A stretch of 64,000 nt of DNA from Clostridioides sp. ES-S-0054-01 (GTDB lineage Bacteria; Bacillota; Clostridia; Peptostreptococcales; Peptostreptococcaceae): contig CP067346.1 of assembly GCA_021561035.1 (NCBI GenBank), positions 1,457,001-1,521,000 of the forward strand, written 5' to 3'. A model generated the notes under the pieces. That model was not told the origin of the DNA. It ran no database searches and saw nothing but the letters and a program-made list of their open reading frames with translations. A program made the translations under genes and the position numbers. Shown piece by piece: positions 45,539 to 54,251 of this stretch (position 1 is its first letter; the number at the start of each line of letters is the position of its first letter).

Positions 45539-46123
45539 TTGAATAAGGATATAGGAGCAAAAATAAAGCAACTTAGAACTCAAAAGCAAATGACACTGAA
45601 AGATATGAGTGAAAAAACAAACCTATCAATTGGTTTTTTATCACAACTTGAAAGAGGATTAACAAGTGTAGCAACAGATTCCTTAGGAAAAATAGCAAGT
45701 GTACTAGATGTAGAATTAACTTATTTTTTTATGAAACCAAAAGAGCATAAAAGAGCTGTATTAAGAAGTTATGAGAAAGAGGTATTTGATGTAGAAAATT
45801 CAACATTTATACATTATCATTTATCATCTAGTTTAAAGGAAAAAACAATGCTACCAAGATTAATTGAGATTCTTCCAAGTAAGAGCAGTGAGGAAATTTG
45901 TTGTTACGTACATAATGGTGAGGAGTTTGTATATGTATTAGAGGGTACTCTTACAGTGTTTTTGGGGGATGAGCAAATAGACATGTATCCAGGGGACACA
46001 ATACATTATAATAGTGAAAAGAACAATCATAATTGGGTTAACTATACTAATAAATTAGTGAAAATTTTGGTTGTAAGTATTCCAAATCCATTTGAGAAAT
46101 CTGATGCAGTTAAAGAAGCTTAA
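45539..46123 (+). CDS. XRE-family regulator with C-terminal cupin domain
   Basis: A 194-residue protein. Residues about 5-62 are a helix-turn-helix (IGAKIKQLRTQKQMTLKDMSEKTNLSIGFLSQLERGL). Residues about 110-185 are a cupin barrel (EEFVYVLEGTLTVFLGDEQIDMYPGDTIHYN) that could hold a small ligand or metal. AGGGGTG lies 6 bases before the TTG at 45539. It precedes proC by 39 bases on the same strand, so it may regulate proline or polyamine metabolism; that link is inferred from position. Confidence 0.88.
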   Translation: MNKDIGAKIKQLRTQKQMTLKDMSEKTNLSIGFLSQLERGLTSVATDSLGKIASVLDVELTYFFMKPKEHKRAVLRSYEKEVFDVENSTFIHYHLSSSLKEKTMLPRLIEILPSKSSEEICCYVHNGEEFVYVLEGTLTVFLGDEQIDMYPGDTIHYNSEKNNHNWVNYTNKLVKILVVSIPNPFEKSDAVKEA

Positions 46124-46162
46124 ATTTTAACTATTCCTATCAGTTAATAAGGAGGTACTAAA

Positions 46163-46966
46163 GTGAGAAAAATTGGATTCATAGGTGCAGGAAATATGGC
46201 AAGTGCTATGATAGGGGGAATAGTAAATTCAAGATTAGTTGAACCTAATATGGTTATAGCATCAGCATATAGTCAAGAAACTCTTGATAGAATACATGCA
46301 AATTTTGGAATAAATATTACAAAAGATTCAAAGGAAGTAACTAGAACCTCTGATATAGTAATTGTGGCTGTTAAGCCAGATATATATGATGATATTTTAG
46401 AGGACATAAAAGACTTTATAGATGACAATAAAATTATAGTTACAATAGCAGCAGGAAAATCTATAAAAGATATAGAGTCAATTATAGGGGGAGATAAAAA
46501 AATAGTTAGAACTATGCCAAATACTCCAGCTCTTATAAATGAAGCTATGTCTTCCATTTCCATAAATAAAAATATAAACGATGGAGATTTAGAAGCGGTT
46601 ACAGAAATATTTAATTCTTTTGGAAATACTGAGGTAGTGCCAGAATATCTCATAGAAGCTGTAATTGGTGCAAGTGGTTCTGCACCAGCATATGTATTTT
46701 TATTTATAGAAGCTATAGCAGATGCAGCAGTAATTGCAGGAATGCCACGACAACAAGCATATAAATTTGCATCACAGGCAGTTATGGGCTCTGCAAAAAT
46801 GGTACTTGAGACAGGAAAACATCCTGGTGAGTTAAAAGATATGGTATGTTCACCTGGTGGAACTACTATAGAGGCAGTTAAAGTACTTGAAGAAGAAGGT
46901 TTTAGAGCTTCTGTGATAAAAGCAATATGTGCATGCATAGAAAAATCTAAAAAGATGAGTGAGTAA
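46163..46966 (+). CDS. proC: Pyrroline-5-carboxylate reductase
   Basis: A 267-residue NAD(P)H enzyme that makes L-proline from pyrroline-5-carboxylate. IGFIGAGNMASAMIGG is the N-terminal dinucleotide loop. VRTMPNTPALINEAMS, GASGSAPAYVFLFIEA and the PROSITE-type PGGTTIEAVKVLEEEGFR follow in the family order. The GTG start has AAGGAGG before it. In this Stickland-fermenting organism proline is also an electron acceptor through proline reductase. Confidence 0.96.
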   Translation: MRKIGFIGAGNMASAMIGGIVNSRLVEPNMVIASAYSQETLDRIHANFGINITKDSKEVTRTSDIVIVAVKPDIYDDILEDIKDFIDDNKIIVTIAAGKSIKDIESIIGGDKKIVRTMPNTPALINEAMSSISINKNINDGDLEAVTEIFNSFGNTEVVPEYLIEAVIGASGSAPAYVFLFIEAIADAAVIAGMPRQQAYKFASQAVMGSAKMVLETGKHPGELKDMVCSPGGTTIEAVKVLEEEGFRASVIKAICACIEKSKKMSE

Positions 46967-46986
46967 TAAAAATTTATTAAAAATAA

Positions 46987-47036
46987 AGAGAATTGCCTTT
47001 TATAGAAAATTTCCATTTTAGGCAATTCTTTTTATT
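46987..47036. terminator. Bidirectional terminator between proC and the DUF1002 gene
   Basis: AGAATTGCCT pairs with AGGCAATTCT, followed by TTTTATT, with A-rich sequence on the other side. Confidence 0.88.
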
Positions 47037-47046
47037 TGCTTAATTT

Positions 47047-48222
47047 CTAAAATAAGCTTGATAACCAATTTTTTATTTTTTCAAAAAAACCAGCTGAGTC
47101 ATTATTATTTGATTGATTTTCTGAATTATTTGTTGTGTCATTTTCATTTGGTTGAGAGCTATCTTTATTTTCGTCATTACTTTGATTGTTATTTTCTGAG
47201 TTAGCTGTATCACTATCACTATTAGAATCACTATTATTTTGTGGATTTATTTGAACACCTTCTGTAGAGTTTATTACAGCATTAGAGCCAAGAGACTCAT
47301 CATTAGTGTTATTTAAGATTCCTAAATCTTTTTTATCTCCACCTGAGAATAAACCAGAGAACCAGTCTCCTATTCCACTAAACCATCCACCAATAGTATC
47401 TATTATGCCAGAACCCTTAACACTTTCACCTAATTTCTTTAATTGCTCATTTACATTATCAGATACATTATCTAATGTATTTTTCATGTTATTATAATCA
47501 TAATCTTGGTCAGCTATTTTTTTCATTACACCTTCAATTTGTTCTTTTTGTTCTGGTGTAATAGTAATATTGTAATTATTTACAACATTATTTATTGTAT
47601 TTGCTATTTGATTGGTATCCTTTGTACCATTCTTTACAATTTCTGTTTTTATATCATTCATTACACCTGTTGCTTTTTCTTGACCTATATCATCTCCTAA
47701 ATCACCTGTAACTACCAATTCTTCAGAAGCAATTTCTTTCTTTGTTTCATCAAGTTTCTTTCCTGAAGCATCCTCAAATGCCTTCATGATTCCTGTTAAT
47801 GCACCAGTACCACTTACAGGATATGGAGCAGCAGCAATAACATTTGCATCTTCAAGACCAGCTGTTGTAAGTGTTGAAGCAATCATTGAGCTAGTTACCC
47901 AAGTTAAATTTGCTGTTTTAACATTAATTCCATTTCCTTTTTTAGTAGGTTCAACATATGAACAAGATATAGTAACTTTTCCAAGTTGACCTTCTGTTGC
48001 AACACCTTGTAAGTATTGTCTTTCTTCTGCATTTGTTACATCTAAAACTAAGACTTGGTCTTTTTTTACTCCAAAGTAATTAAGCATTTGTTGCTTTTGA
48101 GATTCTGATAAGTTAGCTCCAAGTGTAACTACATTTGTACCGTCTGCATAAGAAAGATTCATACTTCCAAGTACAAGCATAGTAGATACAATAATAGAAC
48201 TAATTTGTTTTTTAAACTTCAT
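47047..48222 (-). CDS. Secreted DUF1002-family protein
   Basis: A 391-residue secreted protein with signal peptide (about 1-25, ending LSYA). Residues about 30-250 match DUF1002 (LGANLSESQKQQMLNYFGV, then AAPYPVSGTGALTGIMKAFE). A short Trp/Gly segment (GGWFSGIGDWFSGLFSGG) lies near residue 275. The next ~100 residues are Asn/Ser/Asp/Gln-rich and low complexity, ending in an amphipathic tip (FFEKIKNWLSSLF). AGGAGGA lies before the ATG at 48222; the earlier ATG is rejected. DUF1002 function is unknown; a cell-surface role is likely. Confidence 0.83.
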   Translation of the reverse strand: MKFKKQISSIIVSTMLVLGSMNLSYADGTNVVTLGANLSESQKQQMLNYFGVKKDQVLVLDVTNAEERQYLQGVATEGQLGKVTISCSYVEPTKKGNGINVKTANLTWVTSSMIASTLTTAGLEDANVIAAAPYPVSGTGALTGIMKAFEDASGKKLDETKKEIASEELVVTGDLGDDIGQEKATGVMNDIKTEIVKNGTKDTNQIANTINNVVNNYNITITPEQKEQIEGVMKKIADQDYDYNNMKNTLDNVSDNVNEQLKKLGESVKGSGIIDTIGGWFSGIGDWFSGLFSGGDKKDLGILNNTNDESLGSNAVINSTEGVQINPQNNSDSNSDSDTANSENNNQSNDENKDSSQPNENDTTNNSENQSNNNDSAGFFEKIKNWLSSLF

Positions 48223-48486
48223 AATATTCCTCCTAGATTTAACATACATTACATTTTCAATCTATTTTTTATAATACATTGAATAAAAATATGTGCTACA
48301 TTTCTATTATACTAAATATAAACTATTTTTTAAATCAATGCGATTACAACTTTGTAATAAAAAAGGGAATATAAGGAAGATAATAAAAAAATAATTTTTA
48401 TAAGAGATTGAAAAAACAATTAATGTAGTATACTATAATATAGAAATGATTATGATAATGTTATAGAGTCGGAAGGAGAAAAATAA

Positions 48487-48960
48487 ATGTCAAAGGAATT
48501 AGTAAAAGATAGAGTAATAAAATATTTAATAGAAGATTTATTAGTACCTCAGGATATGATTGATACAAATGTTGAGTTGGCAGAATTTGAAGAAGGTGCA
48601 GAAGGAATTTTAGATATTGTTGTAAATGTTAAAGATGAAGAAGATTATTATGCACCTGTGATGATAGTGCAATGTTTAGATGAAGATGTGGAGTTAGAAG
48701 GGGAAGTTTTACAAAAACAAATAGAATTTTTAGAAGAAGTGGATAATATAACTATGTCAGGTAGACTGGTTTTAACTAATGGAGATGCTATGATGTACGC
48801 TGATTGGAGAGGTGAAGAATACGATACGGAGGCAGCTCTTCCAACTTATGATATAATGGTAAAAGAGTTTAATGAAATGGAACAACAGATAAAAGATTTA
48901 GAAGAGCATCATCACCACGATGAAAATTGTGGATGTGGATGTAATCATCATGAAAATTAA
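48487..48960 (+). CDS. Small protein resembling the type I restriction HsdR N-terminal domain, with His/Cys tail
   Basis: A 157-residue acidic protein. Residues 1-115 resemble the HSDR_N-type nuclease fold (VKDRVIKYLIEDLLVPQDM, GILDIVVNV, PVMIVQC, SGRLVLTNGDAMMY). The catalytic Glu-x-Lys is not conserved: the strand reads VQCLDE. The last 20 residues are metal-ligand rich (HHHHDENCGCGC and more His). There is no motor or specificity gene nearby. It may be an inactive relative that binds metal. GGAAGGAG lies before the ATG. Confidence 0.65.
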   Translation: MSKELVKDRVIKYLIEDLLVPQDMIDTNVELAEFEEGAEGILDIVVNVKDEEDYYAPVMIVQCLDEDVELEGEVLQKQIEFLEEVDNITMSGRLVLTNGDAMMYADWRGEEYDTEAALPTYDIMVKEFNEMEQQIKDLEEHHHHDENCGCGCNHHEN

Positions 48961-48979
48961 ATATCGAGCATATATATTA

Positions 48980-49013
48980 AAAAAGACTGTTTAGTAAACA
49001 GTCTTTTTTTAGA
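48980..49013 (+). terminator. Terminator after the HsdR-like gene
   Basis: AAAGACTGTTTAGTAAACAGTCTTT followed by TTTT. Confidence 0.9.
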
Positions 49014-49073
49014 CATATATCATTCTAAAAACTAAGAATATAACAAGATATAATAAAATAAATTATATATATA

Positions 49074-49180
49074 AGGAGGATATTGCTGTTAGAAGTAGAA
49101 TAATATTATAAGTATAGTTTTTATAACTTTGTATACATAATATACAAAACAATTCATTTGAAGAAGGGGATATTATGTAA
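49074..49180 (+). promoter_or_regulatory. Leader of sigA2 with two orphan ribosome sites
   Basis: AAGGAGGA at 49074-49081 precedes a six-codon ORF (TTG at 49083, MLLEVE, stop 49103). Further on AAGAAGGGG precedes ATG-TAA at 49175-49180, a start codon followed at once by a stop. Confidence 0.45.
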
Positions 49181-49250
49181 TTGTAGATTATGTAGATTTA
49201 AATTATTTATTTTTGTTTTAGCAAATTCTATGAATAGAAGGGGTTTGATT

Positions 49251-50135
49251 ATGGATACTAAAAAAGAAAATAATTATGAAAATTATATTTGTGTGGGTTC
49301 ATCAAATGTATCAAATGCTATGAAAATGTATTTAAAGGAAATCGAGGAATACAAAATGTTGTCAGCAGGAGAAGAGGTAGAGCTGGCTAAGGAAATAATC
49401 AACTCATCTTCAGTAGCAAAGGAAAAATTTATAAATTCAAATTATAGGTTGGTAGTGAGTATAGCAAAGAGGTATAAAAGAGACAGTATTGATATGTTAG
49501 ATTTAATTCAAGCAGGGAATATAGGACTTATAAAAGCTGTAGAAAAGTACGATTATAAAAAAGGATACAAATTTAGCACTTATGCAACTTGGTGGATAAA
49601 ACAAAGTATAACAAGATATATTGATGATTGCGAAAATACTATTAGGATACCTATACATCTTCATCAGAGAATAAATTTTGTAAAGAAAAAGAAACAAGAA
49701 CTTTTAAATTTATTATTGAGAGAGCCAACTGTAGATGAGATTGCTGATGCATGTGGTCTAGAAGTTGACAAAGTATTGGAATTATTAAGACGAGATAAAA
49801 ATGTTGTATCTTTGGATACTCCATTAAAAGAAGATGAGGATAGTAGTTTAGTTGAATTTATACCATCAGACGCTGATTTTAAGGATGTTGTAATACATGA
49901 AGTTGAACAACATAATTTAAAAGAAAAAATAGAAGAATTGCTTACAGGTCTTGGAGAGCAAGAACAGAAAGTTTTAAGAATGAGATTTGGAATTGATGAT
50001 GATGACCCTAAAACACTAGAACAGATTGGGAAGGTATTTGGTGTTACTAGAGAACGAATAAGACAAATAGAAGCTAAAGCAATAAGAAAATTAAGACATC
50101 CAAGTAAGTTAAAACAATTAAAGAATTTTTATTGA
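49251..50135 (+). CDS. sigA2: RNA polymerase sigma factor, second SigA-like (RpoD-like)
   Basis: A 294-residue group 1/2 sigma-70. It has region 1.2 (MKMYLKEIEEYKMLSAGEE), region 2 (LVVSIAKRYKRDSIDMLDLIQAGNIGL, KFSTYATWWIKQSITRYI), region 3 and region 4 (EQIGKVFGVTRERIRQIEAKAIRKLRHP). The acidic N-terminal region 1.1 of SigA is missing. The ATG at 49251 has AGAAGGGG before it; an open frame runs back to 49158 but holds no good ribosome site. The main sigA of strain 630 lies just upstream of this window, so this is an extra copy that may serve particular conditions. Confidence 0.9.
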   Translation: MDTKKENNYENYICVGSSNVSNAMKMYLKEIEEYKMLSAGEEVELAKEIINSSSVAKEKFINSNYRLVVSIAKRYKRDSIDMLDLIQAGNIGLIKAVEKYDYKKGYKFSTYATWWIKQSITRYIDDCENTIRIPIHLHQRINFVKKKKQELLNLLLREPTVDEIADACGLEVDKVLELLRRDKNVVSLDTPLKEDEDSSLVEFIPSDADFKDVVIHEVEQHNLKEKIEELLTGLGEQEQKVLRMRFGIDDDDPKTLEQIGKVFGVTRERIRQIEAKAIRKLRHPSKLKQLKNFY

Positions 50136-50157
50136 TATTTTTAAATATGTTATATAT

Positions 50158-50197
50158 AAACAGCACACTTATATTTTATGAGTGTGCTGTCATTTTA
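50158..50197 (+). terminator. Terminator after sigA2
   Basis: ACAGCACACT pairs with AGTGTGCTGT, then CATTTT. Confidence 0.85.
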
Positions 50198-50582
50198 AGT
50201 GATGTATCTAAAAATAGAATTATTGGAAATAATAGTTTAGTAAAATTTCTCAATATGGACAAAATATGTTAGAATATAATTTAAAAAAGATGATAAAGTT
50301 TATTTTATATTATTAATTTTAGATATTATTGGTTTTACAAATATTAAGTGACAACTCCATTTTTTTAAATATAATTGAATATGTAGAATTTGTATTATAA
50401 GGATGCAGAAATTATTGTAGAAACAAAAAAATATGAAGAATAATGTAGTTTGTGATATATTAAGAAATAGGTGTTAATTATACTTTTATAAGGCTAATAA
50501 GTTAAATTAGTTAATAGAATTATATCTAATGAACTAAATTTTACTTGATTAAAAAGAAGTATGTTAGAAGTGGAGTGATAAA
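50198..50582. other. Gene-free 385-bp stretch upstream of murJ
   Basis: No ORF, RNA gene or clear operator seen. AT-rich with only short stems; the murJ promoter is presumably here. Confidence 0.5.
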
Positions 50583-52127
50583 ATGAGCAAGGTAGCTAAA
50601 GCAACTTTTTATTTGATGATAGTTACTATAATCTCTAAAATTCTTGGTATGGGTAGAGAATTAGTACTATCATCAATTTATGGCACAGGCTTATATACAG
50701 AAAGTTATTTGACAGCTATGAATATACCAAATATTATATTTGCAGCAATAGGTACTGCTATAGTTACTACTTTTATTCCAATGTATCAAGATATAATTAG
50801 TAAACAAGGTGAAAAACAAGCACTAAAGTTTTTAAACAATGTTTTAAATATAATAGTTGGTATATGTATAGTTGTTGCTATACTAGGTGTTATTTTCTCA
50901 AAGCAACTTGTAAGTATATTTGCTATAGGGTTTGAGGGAGAGAGGTTTTTACTTACTGTAAAGTTTACTAAAATATTAATAATAGGAATAATATTTATAG
51001 GTATTACTAGCGTTATGTCAGCATTTTTACAAATTAAAGAGAACTTTATTGTAGTTGGGTTTGGGAGTATACCTTATAATATAATAATCATTATTTCAAT
51101 AATGCTAAGTACTGTATTTGGACCATACACACTTCCACTTGCTGCTGTGCTTGCTATTGTAGTTCAGCTACTTTTTTACATGTTTTTTGTTAGAAAAACG
51201 AACTACAAATACTTATACTACTTGAATTTTAAAGATGATAGCCTTATTAAATTACTAGCATTACTTTCACCAGTATTTATAGGTGTTGCTGTTAATCAAG
51301 TGAATTCATTGGTGGATACAACCTTAGCCTCAACATTAGTGAAAGGTAGTATTCCAGCACTTACTTATGCAGATAGATTAAATGGCTTTGTTACAGGGAC
51401 ATTTACAGCTTCAATAGTATCTGTTATGTATCCAATGCTATCAAAGTTAAGTGCAGAAAATAATCAAAAGAAATTTACTAGTTCAGTTAAATCTAGTATA
51501 AATATGATAATAATTTCCATGATTCCCATTTCAGTTGCTTCTATTTTCTTTGCAACTCCTGTTGTTAGAATCATTTTTGAGAGAGGTGCTTTTGATGCTA
51601 GGGCAACCCAAATGACAGCAACTGCCTTAATTTTTTATGCAGTTGGGATGACTGCATTTGGTTTAAGAGATATTTTAGGAAAGGTTTTTTATTCATTACA
51701 AGATACAAAAACACCTATGGTAAATGGAATTATATCTGTTGGTGTAAATATAGTATTAGATTTGATTTTAATAAAACCAATGGCTCATGGTGGTCTTGCA
51801 CTTGCAACTAGTTCATCATCAATTGCATGTATATTGTTACTTTTCTTGAATCTAGAAAGGAAGGTTGGATATTTTGGGCAAGATAAAATAATAAAAGCAA
51901 CTTTGAAATCTTTAGTTGCATCTTTGATTATGGGTGTTTTAACATACTTTATGTATAAATTTATATTTGAAATTTTGGGAGTAGGAACATTTAATGAATT
52001 TGTATCATTAACTATTTCAGTTGTAGTTGGAGGTGGAATTTATACATTACTAATGACTATTTTTAAAGTTGAAGAAGTTGATATGATACTAAATATTGCA
52101 AAAAGAAAACTGCATTTAAAAAAGTAA
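50583..52127 (+). CDS. murJ: Lipid II flippase MurJ / MviN-family protein
   Basis: A 514-residue membrane protein with about 14 helices of the MOP superfamily. KILGMGRELVLSSIYG is the N-terminal family motif, RIIFERGAFDA lies near the middle, and the FYSLQDTKTPMVNG loop is typical. These proteins flip lipid II across the membrane for peptidoglycan synthesis. GGAGTGAT precedes the ATG. deoC follows 35 bases later, though no functional link is expected. Confidence 0.9.
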   Translation: MSKVAKATFYLMIVTIISKILGMGRELVLSSIYGTGLYTESYLTAMNIPNIIFAAIGTAIVTTFIPMYQDIISKQGEKQALKFLNNVLNIIVGICIVVAILGVIFSKQLVSIFAIGFEGERFLLTVKFTKILIIGIIFIGITSVMSAFLQIKENFIVVGFGSIPYNIIIIISIMLSTVFGPYTLPLAAVLAIVVQLLFYMFFVRKTNYKYLYYLNFKDDSLIKLLALLSPVFIGVAVNQVNSLVDTTLASTLVKGSIPALTYADRLNGFVTGTFTASIVSVMYPMLSKLSAENNQKKFTSSVKSSINMIIISMIPISVASIFFATPVVRIIFERGAFDARATQMTATALIFYAVGMTAFGLRDILGKVFYSLQDTKTPMVNGIISVGVNIVLDLILIKPMAHGGLALATSSSSIACILLLFLNLERKVGYFGQDKIIKATLKSLVASLIMGVLTYFMYKFIFEILGVGTFNEFVSLTISVVVGGGIYTLLMTIFKVEEVDMILNIAKRKLHLKK

Positions 52128-52162
52128 TTTAATTATATTAATTATACACTTAGGAGGATTTT

Positions 52163-52822
52163 ATGAAACATATATTAAAAACGGTAGACCATACTATTTT
52201 AAAAGCTACAACTACATGGGAAGATATTAAAATCTTATGTGATGAAGCTGTAAATATGAGTGTAGCATCAGTTTGTATACCACCATCATATGTAAAAAGA
52301 GCATCAGAATATCTAAAAGGCAAAATAAAAATATGCACAGTGATAGGATTTCCTCTAGGATACCAAACTACTGCAACAAAAGTATTTGAAGCAAAAGATG
52401 CTGTTGAAAATGGAGCAGATGAAGTTGATATGGTTGTAAATATTTCAGATATAAAAAATAAAGATTACGATAATATAGAAAATGAGATAAGAGAAATAAA
52501 AAAAGTTATAGGAGATAAATTATTAAAAGTCATTATAGAGACATGTTATTTAGATGAAGGTGAAAAAGTAAAGATGTGTGAAATAGTGACAATGTCAGGT
52601 GCAGACTTTATAAAAACATCTACTGGAATGGGAACAGGTGGAGCTACTTTAGAAGATATAAAGCTTATGAAAGAGCATATTGGAAAAAATGTAAAAATAA
52701 AGGCTGCAGGAGGCGTTAAATCAATTTCTGATGCAGAGAAATTTATAGAGGCAGGAGCCGGAAGACTAGGAACTAGCTCAATATGTAAAATATTAAAAAA
52801 TGAGAATACAACAGACTATTAA
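52163..52822 (+). CDS. deoC: Deoxyribose-phosphate aldolase
   Basis: A 219-residue class I aldolase with a TIM-barrel fold. The Schiff-base Lys is in ADFIKTSTGMGTGGAT, and KIKAAGGVKSISDAEKFIEAGAGRLGTSS is the phosphate-binding end. It splits 2-deoxyribose 5-phosphate to acetaldehyde and glyceraldehyde 3-phosphate, feeding nucleoside carbon to glycolysis. AGGAGG precedes the ATG. Confidence 0.96.
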   Translation: MKHILKTVDHTILKATTTWEDIKILCDEAVNMSVASVCIPPSYVKRASEYLKGKIKICTVIGFPLGYQTTATKVFEAKDAVENGADEVDMVVNISDIKNKDYDNIENEIREIKKVIGDKLLKVIIETCYLDEGEKVKMCEIVTMSGADFIKTSTGMGTGGATLEDIKLMKEHIGKNVKIKAAGGVKSISDAEKFIEAGAGRLGTSSICKILKNENTTDY

Positions 52823-52882
52823 AGTTTTTAACTTATGCATAGGATTACAAAGACTAAAATTTAATTGTAAATCTAAAGAATA

Positions 52883-52914
52883 AAAAACAGAGGGAATTTT
52901 CCCTCTGTTTTTTA
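52883..52914 (+). terminator. Terminator after deoC
   Basis: AAAACAGAGGGAATTTTCCCTCTGTTTTTT, a near-perfect stem. Confidence 0.93.
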
Positions 52915-52921
52915 TTTAGTA

Positions 52922-52981
52922 TTGACAGATAATATTTTTCAAGATATTATAAGTTATATGGTTAATTAGTTGAGTAACTAA
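52922..52981 (+). promoter_or_regulatory. Promoter and operator of the second YtrA-type operon
   Basis: TTGACA 52922-52927, 17-base spacer, TATTAT 52945-52950. Just downstream, TTAGTT-GAGT-AACTAA at 52966-52981 is an inverted repeat positioned to block transcription, likely bound by the GntR protein encoded next. Confidence 0.7.
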
Positions 52982-53003
52982 CTAATGTGGAAAGGAGGAA
53001 CCT

Positions 53004-53372
53004 ATGAAATTAGTACTAAACAATGAAGAACCCATATTTATTCAGATAGCACGAGCAATTGAAGATGAGATACTGTCAGATGGAATAAAAGAAGAAGAAC
53101 AGGTTCCATCAACAACCGAGCTTTCAAAGCTTTATAAAATTAATCCAGCTACAGTATTAAAGGGTATAAATATATTGGTTGATAAGAATATTTTATATAA
53201 GAAGAGGGGGATAGGGATGTTTGTATCAGATGGTGCAAAAACTATTATAAAAGAAGCCAGAAAAGAAAATTTTAAACATAATTTTGTAAGAAATCTACTT
53301 CAAGAAGCTAACAAATTAGAAATAAATAGAGACGAATTAGTTGATATTATAATTAATTTCAAGGAGGATTAA
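53004..53372 (+). CDS. GntR-family regulator, YtrA subfamily
   Basis: A 122-residue winged-helix protein (PIFIQIARAIEDEILSDGI, VPSTTELSKLYKINPATVLKGINIL) with only a short C-terminal dimerisation helix, as in the YtrA subfamily. AAAGGAGGA precedes the ATG. The ATPase gene starts 3 bases after its stop codon, and a permease follows, so it probably represses its own ABC operon. Confidence 0.88.
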   Translation: MKLVLNNEEPIFIQIARAIEDEILSDGIKEEEQVPSTTELSKLYKINPATVLKGINILVDKNILYKKRGIGMFVSDGAKTIIKEARKENFKHNFVRNLLQEANKLEINRDELVDIIINFKED

Positions 53373-53375
53373 TAT

Positions 53376-54251
53376 ATGAATAGTTCTATTAAGATAGAAA
53401 ATTTATATCATAGTTTTAATAAACAAAATGTTTTTAATAATATGTCTTTAAACTTTGAAAAAAATAAAATATATGGTTTATTAGGTAAGAATGGAGCTGG
53501 AAAAACAACATTATTAAATATAATGGTAAATCAGTTAATTCAAAACGAAGGTGAGATAGAAATATTAGGAAAGAACCTAAAAGAAGATATAAAAGTTTTA
53601 GAAGAAGTTTGTATTGTCAGGGAAAAAGAATTTTATAGTCCAGATTTTAAAGTAGGTCAGGTATTTGAATTTTCTTCTAGTTTTTATAAAAGCTACGACA
53701 AGAGCTTAGAAGAAGAATTATGCAAATATTTTGATTTAAATACTAAAAAAAAGTATAAACAATTATCGAGAGGTATGAAAACCATACTTTCAAATATAAT
53801 AGGTATTTGTTCTAATTCAGCTATCACTATATTTGATGAACCGACAATTGGTTTAGATGCAGTAAATAGACAAGAGTTTTATAACATAATTTTAGATAGT
53901 TATATAAAAAATCCAAGAACAATAATAATATCAACTCATTTGATTGATGAAATAGATGATTTATTGGAGCATGTAATAATATTAAATGATGGAAAAATTA
54001 TTATAGATGAAGAAATTGATGTTATAAAACAAAAAGCTCATTATATTACTGGAAATAAAGAAGAGTTAGAAAAATTAGAGTGTATAAAAAATATAAAGCC
54101 TAAAAAGACATTTGGAAATACAGTTGCTTATTTTTACTATGGTGATTTTAATGAAAATGATGAAAAAGTACTTAAAAATTCAAATATTGATGTAGGATAT
54201 ATAGGGCTACAAGATATGTTTGTTAACATGACTAAGAAGGAGGAATTGTAA
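53376..54251 (+). CDS. ABC transporter ATP-binding protein (YtrB-like)
   Basis: A 291-residue ATPase with Walker A GKNGAGKTT, a diverged signature LSRGMK, Walker B ITIFDEPTIGLD and switch His in ISTHLIDE. These features are typical of ATPases paired with YtrA-type regulators and small ABC-2-type permeases. The last ~80 residues form a regulatory extension. Its stop directly precedes the permease start. Confidence 0.9.
   Translation: MNSSIKIENLYHSFNKQNVFNNMSLNFEKNKIYGLLGKNGAGKTTLLNIMVNQLIQNEGEIEILGKNLKEDIKVLEEVCIVREKEFYSPDFKVGQVFEFSSSFYKSYDKSLEEELCKYFDLNTKKKYKQLSRGMKTILSNIIGICSNSAITIFDEPTIGLDAVNRQEFYNIILDSYIKNPRTIIISTHLIDEIDDLLEHVIILNDGKIIIDEEIDVIKQKAHYITGNKEELEKLECIKNIKPKKTFGNTVAYFYYGDFNENDEKVLKNSNIDVGYIGLQDMFVNMTKKEEL

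Noticed and set aside
46273..47025. 250-codon open frame on the minus strand opposite proC
   Set aside because: proC matches its family along its full length; this frame has no family resemblance or ribosome site.
49158..49250. N-terminal extension of sigA2 by 31 residues (Cys-rich)
   Set aside because: No usable ribosome site for the TTG at 49158, while the ATG at 49251 has a strong one, and the extension does not resemble any sigma region.
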